Source of the DNA: Pelagophyceae sp. CCMP2097
Lineage: Eukaryota; Sar; Pelagophyceae
Length of the DNA: 46,517 bases
Reading direction: 5' to 3'
NCBI GenBank assembly: GCA_026770575.1
Contig: MU657237.1
Coordinates: forward strand, 148,351 to 194,867
Below, in pieces: positions 9,531 through 20,113 of this stretch (position 1 is the stretch's first letter; every line of letters begins with the position of its first letter). Position numbers and translations under genes: made by a program. The notes under the pieces are model-generated. The model saw only the letters and a list, made by a program, of their open reading frames with translations, ran no database searches and was not told the origin of the DNA.

Positions 9531-10220
9531 TTAGAGGGCCGCCGTCTTGCAGGCGGCGACGAGGGCGTCGACGTCGGAGACGGCGCCGACCTCGGCCTCG
9601 ACGTGGGCGAAGTGCGCCTTGGCGCCGGCCTTTGCTCCCTTTTTCACAACGTAGACGCCGCCGTGGATCATGCCCTCGCCGATGAGGTTCCCGGCGCCGC
9701 CCTCCTTGGCGGCCTTGTTGTTGGCGTAGAGGGAGGACCACGGGTTGACGAGCATGCTCAAGAAGCTCATGATGGACGTGGAGTTCTTCTTGCCGCCGCC
9801 GATGGCGGTGAAGAAGGACATGGATTCGTCTAAATAAATGGCATTCCCTTTCCAAAAGCCGTCGCTAAACGCGGCAATCTCGCCCACCTCGCCCTCCTTG
9901 GGCGGCAGGTCCTCCTTGACCACGCAGACGAGGCGCACGCCCGCGGCGTCGAGCTCCGGCTGGCGCGCCACGATGCGCGCCGCCTCGGCTCGGCACATGC
10001 CTAAACGGAAAACGTCCCGAAACGATTCGAGCCCGGAGCCGCGCGCGCCCGCAGAGGGCCCGCGTGGGCACGCACGTCAGCCGGGCCGGCGGAGCACGAG
10101 GACCAACGCGGGCTGGTCCGACCAGAGCGAGCTGGCCTGGACGGCCGTGGCCGACTTCTGAGGCACGAGCTCCGTCAGCATAGCGTCGCTCGGCGGCGGC
10201 TGCGGCGGGAGCGCGGTCAT
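9531..10220 (-). CDS. SELU: Selenoprotein U (PRXL2/FAM213-type peroxiredoxin-like protein), UGA-encoded Sec
   Basis: Exons 10220-10076 and 10000-9531 (75-base gtgcgt...tttag intron) encode 204 residues if the in-frame TGA at 10079-10077 is read as selenocysteine. The active-site region is LVLVLRRPG-U-RMCRAEAARI. Animal PRXL2A has RRPGC-x-x-C-R-E-E-A at this place, and fish and some algae have U. Other family marks are GVRLVCVVKE, AIYLDE, GNLIGEGMIHGGVYVV and a C-terminal HFAHVEAEVG. The fold is thioredoxin-like, and the U-x-x-C pair is expected to act in thiol/selenol redox chemistry. Stopping at the TGA would leave a 47-residue stub lacking the conserved domain. ELP3 starts divergently 190 bases upstream, so the two may share a promoter region. 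Confidence 0.88.
10077..10079 (-). other. Selenocysteine codon (TGA) of selU
   Basis: The TGA lies exactly where the family has its catalytic Cys or Sec, one base before a canonical gtgcgt donor at 10075. The family continues in frame after the intron with xxCRAEA. Confidence 0.85.
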
Positions 10221-10409
10221 GGCGAGGAACGGCGGCCAAGACTCGACTCGGAGCCTGATGTGACGCAGAAACTTCTGAAACCTTCGGGAGCAGAGCGTTT
10301 CTTCAAATCCTTTGGAATGTTCCCAGACGCAGAAGTCCGTTGAACAGAGCGTTGGATAGAGGTCCGTTGGTTAGATAAACTCGGGGTCCCGCACGCCGGT
10401 GGGCTGGCG

Positions 10410-13238
10410 ATGTCGTGCGCCTCGCCGGATCACGGCCCGGATGCCACCGATGCCTATGTCATCGGCAATGCCGACGGCTACGAAGGTGACTCGCGGCGTC
10501 TCTTGAAGGTCGGCCCTGGGACGCGTCTGAGTCTCGGGGGTATTGGCTGACGTCGAAACGAGTCGGGAGCCCGGGGTCTCCGCCGCCGACGTCTCTCCCC
10601 CTAGGCGCGGAGCCTTCAACCGAGGTCGCCGAGCGCGCGCTGCACTACACGAACAGCATCGTCGAGGACATTTACCGGCGCTGGGACGGCCTCTGCCCAG
10701 AGGAGATGGTCCCTGGCCTCGAAGCCATGGTCGAAGCTCTCTCCGAGAACACGCCAATGTCGGTCCGTCACCTTGTTGAGCTCCTCGAGCGACCCCTCTG
10801 CTGCCCCTCCAGAGATGGCCACGCCGGACCCTTCTGCATGGTGTTGCCGTGATGCGATCTCCGTAGGAGAAGGAGCTTGCCTCGCGGCTGCAGCCGCTGC
10901 GCAAGCAGTACAAGCTCGCGCCGCGCAAGGCGCAGATCCTACACGTCTACCGCGCCATGCTCTTGGACGGGCGCGTGAAGCGGTCGCAGCCTTTGGAGGA
11001 GGTGCTGACGACGAAGGCGTCGAAGTCGCAGTCCGGCGTCCTCGTCGTCACCGTCCTGACGTCGCCGTTCCCGAGCGTCGCCGGCGGGCCGGCGCAGAAG
11101 TTTAGCTGCAAGTGGAACTGCTACTACTGCCCAAACCAGCCGGGCCAGCCACGCAGCTACCTCCGAGACGAACCCGCGGTGCTCCGCGCCAACCAGAACC
11201 GCTTTGACGCCGTCATGCAGTTCACAGTCCGACGCCGCGTCCTTTTCCTCCCTCGAGACGAAGTCTGGAAATATCCTCGCGCGGGTGCGAGGGCCCCCAG
11301 GAAACGTCGGCGTTCACACTGTGATGAGCGACATTGAATTCCTCGTTTCTGAAGCGGCGCCGCTGCAAAGCTTCGCCGCTCGTGAGACTTTACTCAACAG
11401 AACTAATCTTCTCTCTGAGTGTTCAACGCCCGACGTCGAGAGCCTCGCCTCGCAATTCTCCCCGGGGCGGCGAAAAACGGCGCGATGAGGAAACTGTCAC
11501 ATTCTTCGAAGCGGGCCAACCCCGCTGCAAAGCGAGGGCCGTTTATGAGACTTAATACACCCAAAAACAATCTATCCATCCGAGCGCTGTTCGGGCCGCC
11601 ATTCCCCCGGGATCCACCCTCGACGAGAGCAGATTCGCGTCTCGGTCGAACCTCCCCCGCTAGGAGCGGTGCGCGACGCTGGCGCAGAACGGCCACCCGG
11701 TGGACAAGGTGGAGCTGTTGGTCCTGGGCGGGACGTGGTCCTCGTACCCGCTCGAGTACAGAGAGGCGTTTTGCCGCGACCTCTACTACGCGGCCAACAC
11801 GTTCTGGGACGTGCACTCGAGCGGCGGCCGCGGCATGGAGCGCCGGCCGCGGCGGTCTTTGCGCGACGAACAGGAGCTGAACGAGGCCGCCCTGTGCAAG
11901 ATCATCGGCCTCACTTTGGAGACGCGGCCGGACACTATCACCCCCGAGGAGCTGCGGCTGCTGCGGTCGTACGGCTGCACTCGCGTCCAGCTCGGCGTCC
12001 AGCACATTGACGAGGGGATTCTTAAAAAGGTGAACCGCGGCCACGGCCGCCAGGCCACGGCCGACGCGCTGCGGCTCTTAAAGGACGCGTGCTACAAGGT
12101 GGACATCCACCTCATGCCCAATCTACCCGGCTCGACGCCGGCGGTGGACCTGAAGATGTTTGAGTCAGTGCTCTCTGACGAGGACCTCCAGGCGGACCAG
12201 TGGAAGATCTACCCCTGCGAGGTGACGCCGTGGACGGTGATCAAGAAGTGGTTCGACGAGGGCTCATACGTGCCCTACGCCGACTTGGAGCTGCACGAGC
12301 TCTTGTGCGCGGTCAAGGCCCAGGTGCACCCGTGGATCCGCCTGAACCGCGTCGTGCGCGATATCCCGTCGCACTACATCCTTGGCGGCGTCGACGCCCC
12401 GAACATGCGCGAGGACGTCCTCGTCGCCATGCGGCGTAAGGGCCTGCGGTGCAAGTGCATCCGCTGCCGCGAGGTGGGCGATATCGGCGGGCTGAACCAG
12501 CAGACTTTCGTCGCCGAACCATCGACGGAGATCCGCGCGGGCCAGAAGACGACGCGCAAGGAGCGGCGCGTGCAGCGCACCGGCGACGCCGCGGGCATCA
12601 AGAAGTGGTCGCTGCGCACGCGCCAGAACCGCGACGGCGTCCTCGCGAGAAGGTCCTCCGAGGCCCTCGCGCCGACGGCGGTCCTGACGCGCCGGACCTA
12701 CGCCGCCTCGGGCGGCGTCGAGCACTTTATCAGCTTCGAGACGGCCGACGAGGCGACCATCTTCGGCTTCCTCCGCCTGCGGCTCTCGGCCCAAGCGGGC
12801 GCCGCGGCGTTCCCGGCGCTGGAAGAGTGCGCGCTGATCCGCGAGCTGCACGTCTACGGCCAGCTCGTGCCCGGCGGGCGAACGGACCGCCTCGGCGTCG
12901 AGGCGCAGCAGCACCGCGGCTTTGGCAAGCGCATGCTCGCGGACGCGGAGCGCATCGCGCGCGAGGCCGGCTTCGAGAAGATTGCAGTCATCTCGGGCGT
13001 CGGGACGCGCGACTACTACCGCAAGCTCGGCTTCCGCCTCGAGGGCGACGGCGACTATTTGCTCAAGCAGCTGCCCAAGCTGATGAGCTGGACCATGCGC
13101 GCGTACCAGCTCGCAGTCCTCGTCATCGTCCTCGGCTTTGCCGCAGCCCAGTGCCGCGCGCTGCTCAACCACGAGTCGCCGCTGTACCGATCCTTCTTCG
13201 CCCTCGACCTGTCGGACAAGAGGCTCGAGCTGCGATGA
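10410..13238 (+). CDS. ELP3: Elongator catalytic subunit ELP3 (radical SAM / acetyltransferase) with C-terminal tail anchor
   Basis: Exons 10410-10485, 10605-10762, 10867-11226 and 11664-13238 give 722 residues with all phases closed. The radical SAM Fe-S cluster motif is CKWNCYYCPNQP, followed by QPRSYLRDEPAVLRANQNRF. Further family blocks are VDKVELLVLGGTWSSYP, GLTLETRPD, YGCTRVQLGVQ and NRGHG. The GNAT domain includes IRELHVYGQLVP, HRGFGKRML and IAVISGVGTRDYYRKLGF. ELP3 modifies wobble uridines of tRNA (cm5U). After the usual C-terminus the frame continues into a hydrophobic helix (AYQLAVLVIVLGFAAAQ) and a tail of about 35 residues. A comparable tail anchors ELP3 to mitochondria in Toxoplasma, so an organelle-bound form is plausible here. 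The third intron is unusually long (437 bases). Confidence 0.93.
11227..11663 (+). repeat. Long ELP3 intron with an internal imperfect repeat
   Basis: At 437 bases this is several times the typical intron of the window. Two diverged copies of one block start near 11350 and 11507 (both begin gaagcgg, share ccgctgcaaagc and end tgagactt), suggesting an old insertion or duplication inside the intron. Confidence 0.5.
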
Positions 13239-13582
13239 GGCGCAACCTGTTGTTTATGTATATGGATCGTAAGAGATCGGGTTGTATGAGGCATGAGGGT
13301 GTTTATTTATATGCCGGCAAGAGAGAACTGGAGAGGCGATGGTATATGTCACATCCTGCGCCTCTGCCGATTTCACTTGAAAGGGTCCTTTTTCACCGCC
13401 CGACATCATTTGGAAAAGGGCCCACGTGGGGAATGGAGTGCGAAACGAGGCTCGTTAACGGAGTCGGCTTTGTGCCAGAGACGCGCTCTGGCGGCGCCCT
13501 GCTGTCGGAAAAAAGGGAAGGGAGTAGGGACGGTGGCGCCTCTGTTTTGTCCGCGCGGCTCGTGGCCGACGAGCCGAGTAAG
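13239..13582. other. Convergent 3' region of ELP3 and the DHHC gene
   Basis: No gene is seen. The first 200 bases have reduced GC (ttgtttatgtatatggatcg; gtgtttatttatatgcc) and probably hold the ELP3 3' UTR. No canonical polyadenylation signal stands out. Confidence 0.45.
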
Positions 13583-15299
13583 TCAACAGCAGGACCAGTA
13601 CTTGTTCTGCCAGGGGTTGTTCCACCAGTCCTCCGAGTCGCGGTCGATGATGGCCGGCCGGACCCACGGCGTCGGCGACCTGAAAAAGCGAGCGTGGCGG
13701 GCCGACGGGAGGCCCCGGTCGACGGGGCGCGCGGGCGGGCGGCGCGCAGGCGGTGGGCGCGCAGTTGAACGCGCCAGTTCCTGCGGCAGAGCGCGGCGGC
13801 GGCGCCATCTTGCAAGAAATAGATTTCGGCGTTGCCGCAGAGGCCGCGCGTGAACGGCAGGTCAAAGTCCTCAGTGTTGTGCAGATAGTCGACGTGGCCC
13901 GCGGAGAGGAACTCGTGCGTCGTCAGGTTCGTCAGGCAGAGGAAGCCTGCGCGCTTCGATGGACGGCGCGCCGCGTCCGATTCCGAGGCCCGAGGCCTCC
14001 GTCGTCGGCGAGATTCGTGCCTCTGCCAGCTCGCATCGCGCCCCTCCCAAGCTCGCATCGGGCCCCTGCTCCGCAAGCTCGCATCGCGCGGACGCCGGGC
14101 CTCGCAGTGGAAGATCCAGAGCATTCCGACGAGGCCGAACCCTGCCCAGAGCGCGAGGCAGAGGACCATGGGCCTCTCCGCGCCCGCCGAAACGTCGCTC
14201 CAGCGCACGGCAGACTCCGCCGCGCCCGCCGCCCGGCTCAGCGCCAGCGTCTGCATGAGGAGGTACCTACATAGTTGTTGGAACGAGGCTCGAAACGTCC
14301 GGCAAGCAAACGTCCGGAAAAGACGCTGCGGGCGCCGACAGCCAGAAGCGCCCTCGATTGCGCTCCCCGACGGCGACGGAGAGGACCTGACGCGGCGCGC
14401 GTCGGGCGGTTCTCGCTTGGCGTCCCTTTCGACTCCACCACAGTCCGCTCGGAGCCGCCCAGACAACGAATGAAAGTGCCGGCTGACCGGGCAGTAGTGG
14501 TCGTACGTGGCGACCCAGCGGCGCGTGGGCTTGCAGTACGCGGTGCGCATGGGGGGCCAGCTGGGCCAGGGCAGCAGCGTCGACTCTGGCGTCTCGCGCG
14601 CGGCGAGCTGCGCGGTCAGTGCCGCCGTCGCGTCGGCCGCGGCAGCGCGCCGCCGCTCGCGCGCCGCGCGGCCCTGGCCGTCCCCGGCCAGCGGCGGCAC
14701 GGGCGCGTTGACGTAGCCGGGGTCCGACTGGCGCACGGCAAAGTAGAGCAGCACAGCCACCGCGCAGTACACGTACAGCTCGATCCTAGACAGGAGTCCC
14801 CACGGGGCGCGCGGGGGAGCGGCGCGCGGCCGGATTCGCACGAGCGGGACGACAACCTATTGACGAGGCGGTTCTGAGTCGCACGAGACACACTTCCTCG
14901 CGTCCGAAGCGACGCCGGCGGCGATACGGCCGAGCTTCAAGGTCCGTCCTAAGGCGCCCCGTCTGGAATCACGCGGGGGGCTCGTATACGCACCCCGTCG
15001 TCGTGAAGAGCGCGGCAAGCGTGGCGGCGTTGAGCGCGAGGTAGATGGCCATGAAGCAAATCTACGCATTCCTCGACCGCTATATGGGCTCCGGCGCCCT
15101 GCCTTTGGAGCGTCGGCGACCGCGCGCTCACCCTCGACGCGGTGGACTCGCGCGGGCCGCGGCCGTCGTCGAAGGCGTCGTCTTCACCAGCGAATTCCGT
15201 CTCGCGCCGACGGTCGTATTCCTCGTCGTCGATGGTGACCTCGCCCAGCTCCAGGCCGCCGACGCCCGAAACCCGCTTCGTCAGCTGCTGCGAAGCCAT
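13583..15299 (-). CDS. DHHC-family protein S-acyltransferase (DHYC variant), one exon unresolved
   Basis: Exons 15299-15132, 15061-14994, 14785-14488, [unresolved], 14266-14094, 13946-13724 and 13679-13583. The order fits a four-span palmitoyltransferase: helix 1 (ICFMAIYLALNAATLAALF), helix 2 (ELYVYCAVAVLLYFAV) followed by the DPG motif (SDPGYV), the Cys-rich domain ending AYCKPTRRWVATYDHYCP, helix 3 (YLLMQTLALSR) and helix 4 (MVLCLALWAGFGLVGMLWIF). TTHEF (the TTxE motif) and GNAEIYF then lead to a C-terminus IIDRDSEDWWNNPW. The catalytic motif is DHYC, a known DHHC variant. The usual W-x-N-N-x-V-G continuation should lie at 14487-14267, but I could not place it in phase. SNNYVG is readable there in another frame, directly before the YLL exon. 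Confidence 0.72.
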
Positions 15300-15488
15300 G
15301 CCCCTGGTACCAACGCGGCGGCTGTGGAATTCCCAGCAAAATTCCGGTACCCAGATTGACCCTGCGTTTTTTTTTAGCGAACACGCCGGCCTTTTTTCAA
15401 GTTGCCGGGAAATGGTCCCTCGGGGTGCGTCGCGGAGGTTTCGCAGGCCGCAAAGGTAGTCTTCTAAAAGTTTAAGTAAAACTCGGCC
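15300..15488. other. Spacer between DHHC and ClpX genes
   Basis: Upstream of the DHHC start and downstream of the ClpX stop, both on the minus strand. It contains a T-run (gcgtttttttttagcg near 15364). No gene is seen. Confidence 0.45.
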
Positions 15489-17780
15489 TTAGTCGGCAGC
15501 GTCCGGCGCCCCTTCGGGTGCGTCGCCTTCGACGGCCGCCTCGGGCGCGGCAACCTCCGGGCGGTCGAGCCACTCCTGGATGGTCTCGTCGCGCGTGGTG
15601 AGCATGTTTCGCGGCAGCGTAAAGTTTGCGCTGTTTGGCGCGCGCGCGGAGAGGATGCGGAGCGCGTCGGGGAGCTTTGCGTCGCAGCCGAAGAGGGCGT
15701 TGCAAATGGTGCGCACGGACCTCGGCGGCGAGACGACCTCGTCGCCGATCATGGCGCCGTCGCGCGACCGCGCCACGAGCCAGTCGCGCGAGTCGTCGTC
15801 GAACGAAATGGTCAGAGGGGCGTGCATCGCCGCAAAGTCCGCCTCGTACAGCACCACGTCCGCGCGCCGCACATCGTCTCGCCGCGCGAGGTCGTACGAC
15901 GCCAGCGCGCGCGCCAGGGCCTTGTCGGGTCTTTTTACCGTCTCGACGTCGCAGACGAGTTCGTCGATGCCCGTGCACGGGAGCTCGTACTTGAGCTCGC
16001 GGAAGGTGCGCTCGAGGACGGTGACGAGGCCGCGCGCGCCCGTCTTCTCCGCGGCGGCCTGGACGGCAATTTCGCGCACGGCGGTGCGCGTGACCGTGAG
16101 CTCGATGCCGTAGCCGGCAAAGTCGCGCTCGTATTGGCGCAGTACCGACCCCTCGGCCGAGAGCAGAATCTCCTCCAAGTCAGCGGCGGAGAGCGCCTCG
16201 ACGGCGACGCGCACGGGGATGCGCCCGATGAACTCGGGCTCGAGGCCGGCGGCGATGAAATCGGCAGACGTGGCCTTGTGCAGATAAGAAGCAGGGCTCG
16301 AAGAATCCTCGGCGGCCGGGCCGGCCGGCGCCGCCTCTGCGGGGGCCTCGCCCTCCTGCGCCGGCGCGGCGGGCAGGGGCAGGAAGCCGAGGCCGCGCGA
16401 GTCCTCTCGCTCGCGGCGGAGTCGCGCGTCGAGCTGCGTGAATGCTCCCGAGAAGATAAACAGGATATGCTGCGTCGAGATGCGCTGGGCGTTCTTGCCG
16501 CCGCCCATCTGGGCAAAGAGCTCGGCCGGGAGGCCCGGCGGACCCTTGTTGATCGTGATCTCCGTCTCTTCCATGACCTTTAAGAACGTCGACTGCACGC
16601 CCCGAGCGCCCGCCGACGACCCGGCGCCGCTGTTGAGGCCCTCGCGCGACTCGCCCTTGCACAGCTTGTCCACCTCGTCGACGTAGATGATGCCATACGA
16701 AGCGAGGTCCACGTCGCCGTCTGCCTGGTCCACGAGCTGGCGCACCAGATCCTCGGCGTCCTCGCCGACGATGCCCGTCTCCGTGAACTTGGTCGCGTCG
16801 GCCTTGACGAGGGGCACGCCGAGGAGCTTTGCCAGGGTGCGCATGATGTACGTCTTGCCCGACCCGGACGGCCCGAGGAGCAAAATGTTCGGCTTGCTGT
16901 ACTCCAAAAGCTTCTCGGCAGGGTCGCGGACGCAGCGGCGCACGACGTTGTAGTGGTCGCACACGGCGACGCTCAAAACCTTCTTGGCAGCGTCCTGGCG
17001 AACTACGTAGCGGTCCAGGTACTCGCGGATCTCGCGCGGCCGCAGGTTGAAGCGCGCGATGCGCTCCAAAGCCGTCAGCTCCAGCTTCTTCGCCGCCTTT
17101 GAAGCGCGGCGCTTCTTCTTCTTGGACGAAAAGGAAGATGAGGACATTGTTGGCGTGCGCCGCACGGTCGTGGAGCCGTCGCTGCCGCGGATGATCATGA
17201 TGTTCCCGTCGCCGTCGTCGTCGTCGTCGTCGTTCACAATCTTGCTGATCATGTCCGCCTCGTCGTCGTCGTCGTCGCCGTCGCCGCCCTTGCGCTTGCC
17301 GTTTGGGTTAAAAAGGAGCAGCTGCGGCGCCCCGTCGTCCCCAATCCCAATCGCGCTGTTGATAATGTTCGACGTCCGCTTCGCCTTGGAGGAAGGCGAG
17401 TTGCCGCGCGAGACGGCCTTGATCGCGTTGATGATCTCGTCCTGCACCTTTTGCGGCAGCCTACGGGAAGCGTGTGCGGCTCCACGGACCTTCAAGAAGG
17501 GACCTTGCTCGAGGGGCCTCCTCGAAGGACATCCTCGAGGAGCCGCCTCGGAGGAACCGTCCGAGGGACTTTCTCGGGGCCGCCTCGAGACCGCCGCGAG
17601 AAACCGCCTCGGGGGCCCTTGTCCAAGGACCGTCTCGAGGGCCCTTTGTATATCGGTCTACAAGGCATTGATCCGGGGAGTGGCCCGCGCGTCAGAGGAC
17701 GCGGGGAGCGGGCTCTTCCATATCAATCATTTCGCTGTCGTCCTCGTCGAAGTCATCGTCGTCGTCATCATCGTCATCAT

Positions 17781-17835
<55 letters not shown>

Positions 17836-18237
17836 TTCGTTGCCTAGTGGCGGGGAATCGTGGCAGGCGCAGAGTGGCTGCTCGTTTGCGCGTCGTCGGG
17901 GCGCGCCTCTCAGCTGGAACGTCCATGTTCTGTAACTCGTCATTATGGATCTGATCTCAAACTTTAGGTGGGTATCATCATCGAGGCCTCGCTTGTCGCG
18001 GGATGCGCCTTGTAGAGGTTGGACTTTTCCAGAAAGTCGCCGGCGCGGGTGCGCGCTCCCAGAGCTCGACGACCCGCCGCTGAAGACGAAGCTCCTCCTC
18101 GGCGCGTGGCTTTCGCGCGGCGCTCTCAGGAGGCCGCTGCGCGGCTGCGGCGCGTAGCGGCGCTGCGGCGCGAGGCAGAGGCCACCGGCCCGCGGCAGCG
18201 CCGCGGCCAGCGCCACCGTCAGCGCGCCCAGGACCAT
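15489..18237 (-). CDS. clpX: ClpX-type AAA+ unfoldase with leader peptide and poly-Asp tract
   Basis: The main exon runs from about 17447 to 15489. It follows an intron that starts at 17700, after a first exon at 18237-17701, for about 831 residues. The N-terminus (MVLGALTVALAAALPRAGGLC) looks like a signal peptide followed by an Arg-rich stretch, as in heterokont plastid preproteins. It leads to a run of about 30 Asp. The AAA+ core has Walker A (LLLGPSGSGKT), Walker B (GIIYVDEVDK), the substrate-contact region FTETGIVGEDAEDLV, FIGRIPV and sensor 2 (TGARGL). ClpX unfolds substrates for the ClpP protease. The N-terminal zinc-binding domain of bacterial ClpX is absent, replaced by acidic and basic low-complexity sequence. 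A C-terminal extension of about 150 residues follows. The divergent primase gene starts 165 bases away. The splice acceptor (17447 or 17441) is uncertain. Confidence 0.85.
17471..17700 (-). repeat. ClpX intron rich in degenerate CCTCGAGG motifs
   Basis: The stretch repeats variants of cctcgagg/cctcgaagg/cctcggagg roughly every 12-25 bases, most dense at 17508-17645, unlike other introns here. Many copies are palindromic. No coding potential on either strand is convincing. Confidence 0.55.
17735..17840 (-). repeat. GAC/GAT triplet repeat encoding poly-Asp in ClpX exon 1
   Basis: On the plus strand this is a gtc/atc triplet array with a pure gtcgtcgtc run at its right end. It encodes about 30 consecutive Asp with few interruptions and is likely length-polymorphic. 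Confidence 0.85.
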
Positions 18238-18401
18238 GCCTGCTGCGCCGCGGCAGGCGAGCGGGCGCCTGCGGAGAGCGGACGCTCGAAGGCGGGCGCC
18301 GCGATCGTCGCCCTCTGGGCTCGGTAGTAGGCTCCACGTGACCTTCGCCTAGATGCACTTTGGCACTGCGGTCCGTTGCACTTGCGACTTTTGGCGACGA
18401 A

Positions 18402-20113
18402 ATGACCTCGAGGCGCTGGTGCTCGGCGCTCCTCGCGGGCTGCTGGTTTTCGCAGGTGCGGCCCCGCGTGTACTATAGAGTTGTAGGGGTCCGAATCCCA
18501 AAGAAGACCATTGCTCCGCCAGGCCCTATGCCTATTCCCCGCGGCGGCGCCGCAGCGGGCGCCGCAGCGCTTCGCGCCCCGGGCCCCGCGGGTGACGGCC
18601 GAGGAGATCGACCTCGCGAAGAGCATCGACATCGTCGACTTTGCCGAGGACCACGGCGTGCGTCCGCCGCGCCGCGCTCCGGCCGCCGCGGGCGCCGAGC
18701 CCTCGCGCAGGTGTTCTTTTCGTCGCGCGGCGATGCTTTTTGGGCGTGCTGCCCGCTCCACGGCGAGCGCACGCCGTCGTTCAAGGTGGACGCGGAGCGG
18801 GCCTACTTTTACTGCTTCGGATGCAACGAAAACGGTGCGTCGCGCGCAAACCCACCGCGGGGGAGAGGCCCCGGCACCTTGGGAGTAGGCAACACGATCA
18901 AGCTCGCGCGGGCGCTGAACACGTCGCTGACGTTTGAGGGAGCGGTGCGGTCGCTCGTGGACCGCGCCAAGAGCGGCGGCGCGACGCAGTCGGCGGCGCG
19001 CGAGCGGCGCGCTCCGGCGCCGGCGCCGCCGCCGGACGCGCTCCAGGACATGCGGCGCGCCGTGGCCGCCGCGCGCGGCTTCTACTCGTCGGAGCTGGCG
19101 CAGAACTTGAAGGCCGGCGGCGCGCGCCACTACCTGCGGTCGCGCGGCATCTCGCCCGAGACGGCGGCCACGTTCCGCGTCGGGTGGTCGCCGAATCAGC
19201 GCACGCGCCTCTGCGACGTCCTCCGCGGCATGGGCTTCACCTCGGACACGCTCGGCGCCGCCGGGCTCGGCGTGCGGCCCGCGGACGACGACGCGCCCAT
19301 GAGGGACCGCTTCCTCGGTGCGCGCCGCGAGCCGCCGCCGCGAGGACGCAGCCGCGGCGACGTGCGAGGGCCCGACGCGCGGCGGCCTAGGCCGCATCAT
19401 GCTGCCGATCAACGACGCCAAAGGCGAGACGCTCGGCTTCGGGTCGCGGACGGTCCCCGACCTGACGCCGTGGGGCCGGCGTTCGGACCCGCGCCCGTTC
19501 TACACTTGGACGCCTGCATCGCAGAGGCACGCCCGCGATCGTCTGCGTGCGCCAACACAATTCGACGGACGTAGGCCCGAACGCGACAGAGGCTCCCAAG
19601 TATCTCAACTCTCCCGTGACGGCACTCTTCAGCAAGAAGGACGCGCTCTTCGGCCTCGACGTCGCCGCGCCGTACATCCGCGACCTCGACGAGGCCATCC
19701 TCGTCGAGGGCTACTTTGACGTCTTGGCGCTCCACGACGTCGGCATCCGCAACGTCGTCGGCGTCCTGGGTGTCGGCGTTTCCGCTGCGCAGATCGAGCG
19801 CGCCGCGCGGCAGTGCGACTCAAGGCGCGTCGTCCTCGCCCTCGACGGCGACGCCGCGGGCGCCGCGGCAGTCCTCCGGCTCTGCGAGGGCATCCTGCCG
19901 CAGCTCGAGGCGGCAGCGGGCGTCGACGCGCGCGTGGCGCTCATGCCCGGGCACGCCAAGGACGCGGCCGACTTTGTCACAGAGGCGCGGACGCGCCTCG
20001 AGGACGACGACGTCGCGGAAGAGTTCCAAAAACTCGTAATAGAGGCCGCCACGCCATGGACCGACCGCGCCGCGCGAGAGCCTCAGCCGCCAAACGACGG
20101 ACGACGAAGATAA
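18402..20113 (+). CDS. dnaG: DnaG-type primase (CHC2 zinc finger + TOPRIM), probably organellar
   Basis: Exons 18402-18455, about 18568-18657, 18711-18834, 18889-19317, 19391 to about 19480-19550 (3' border unresolved) and 19575-20113. A short hydrophobic leader (MTSRRWCSALLAGCWFSQ) may be a signal peptide. The zinc-binding domain reads CCPLHGERTPSFKV...YFYCFGCNENG. The catalytic core has YLRSRGISPETAATFRVGW, GRIMLPINDAKGETLGFGSR and PKYLNSPVTALFSK. The TOPRIM acidic residues lie in EAILVEGYFDVLAL and VVLALDGDAAG. DnaG makes RNA primers for replication. The C-terminal helicase-binding domain of bacterial DnaG is largely missing (about 65 residues after TOPRIM). The leader and divergent pairing with ClpX favour a plastid or mitochondrial role, which is inference. 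The exon 5/6 junction needs a phase-1 donor; several candidates exist. Confidence 0.87.

Noticed and set aside
14267..14441. SNNYVG reading as the missing DHHC exon
   Set aside because: The frame is incompatible with the following YLLMQ exon and lacks the preceding Trp; kept only as an observation.
17441..17495. Start of ClpX at 17495
   Set aside because: The codon is TTG, it lies just upstream of splice-like sequence, and a leader-bearing first exon exists upstream at 18237.
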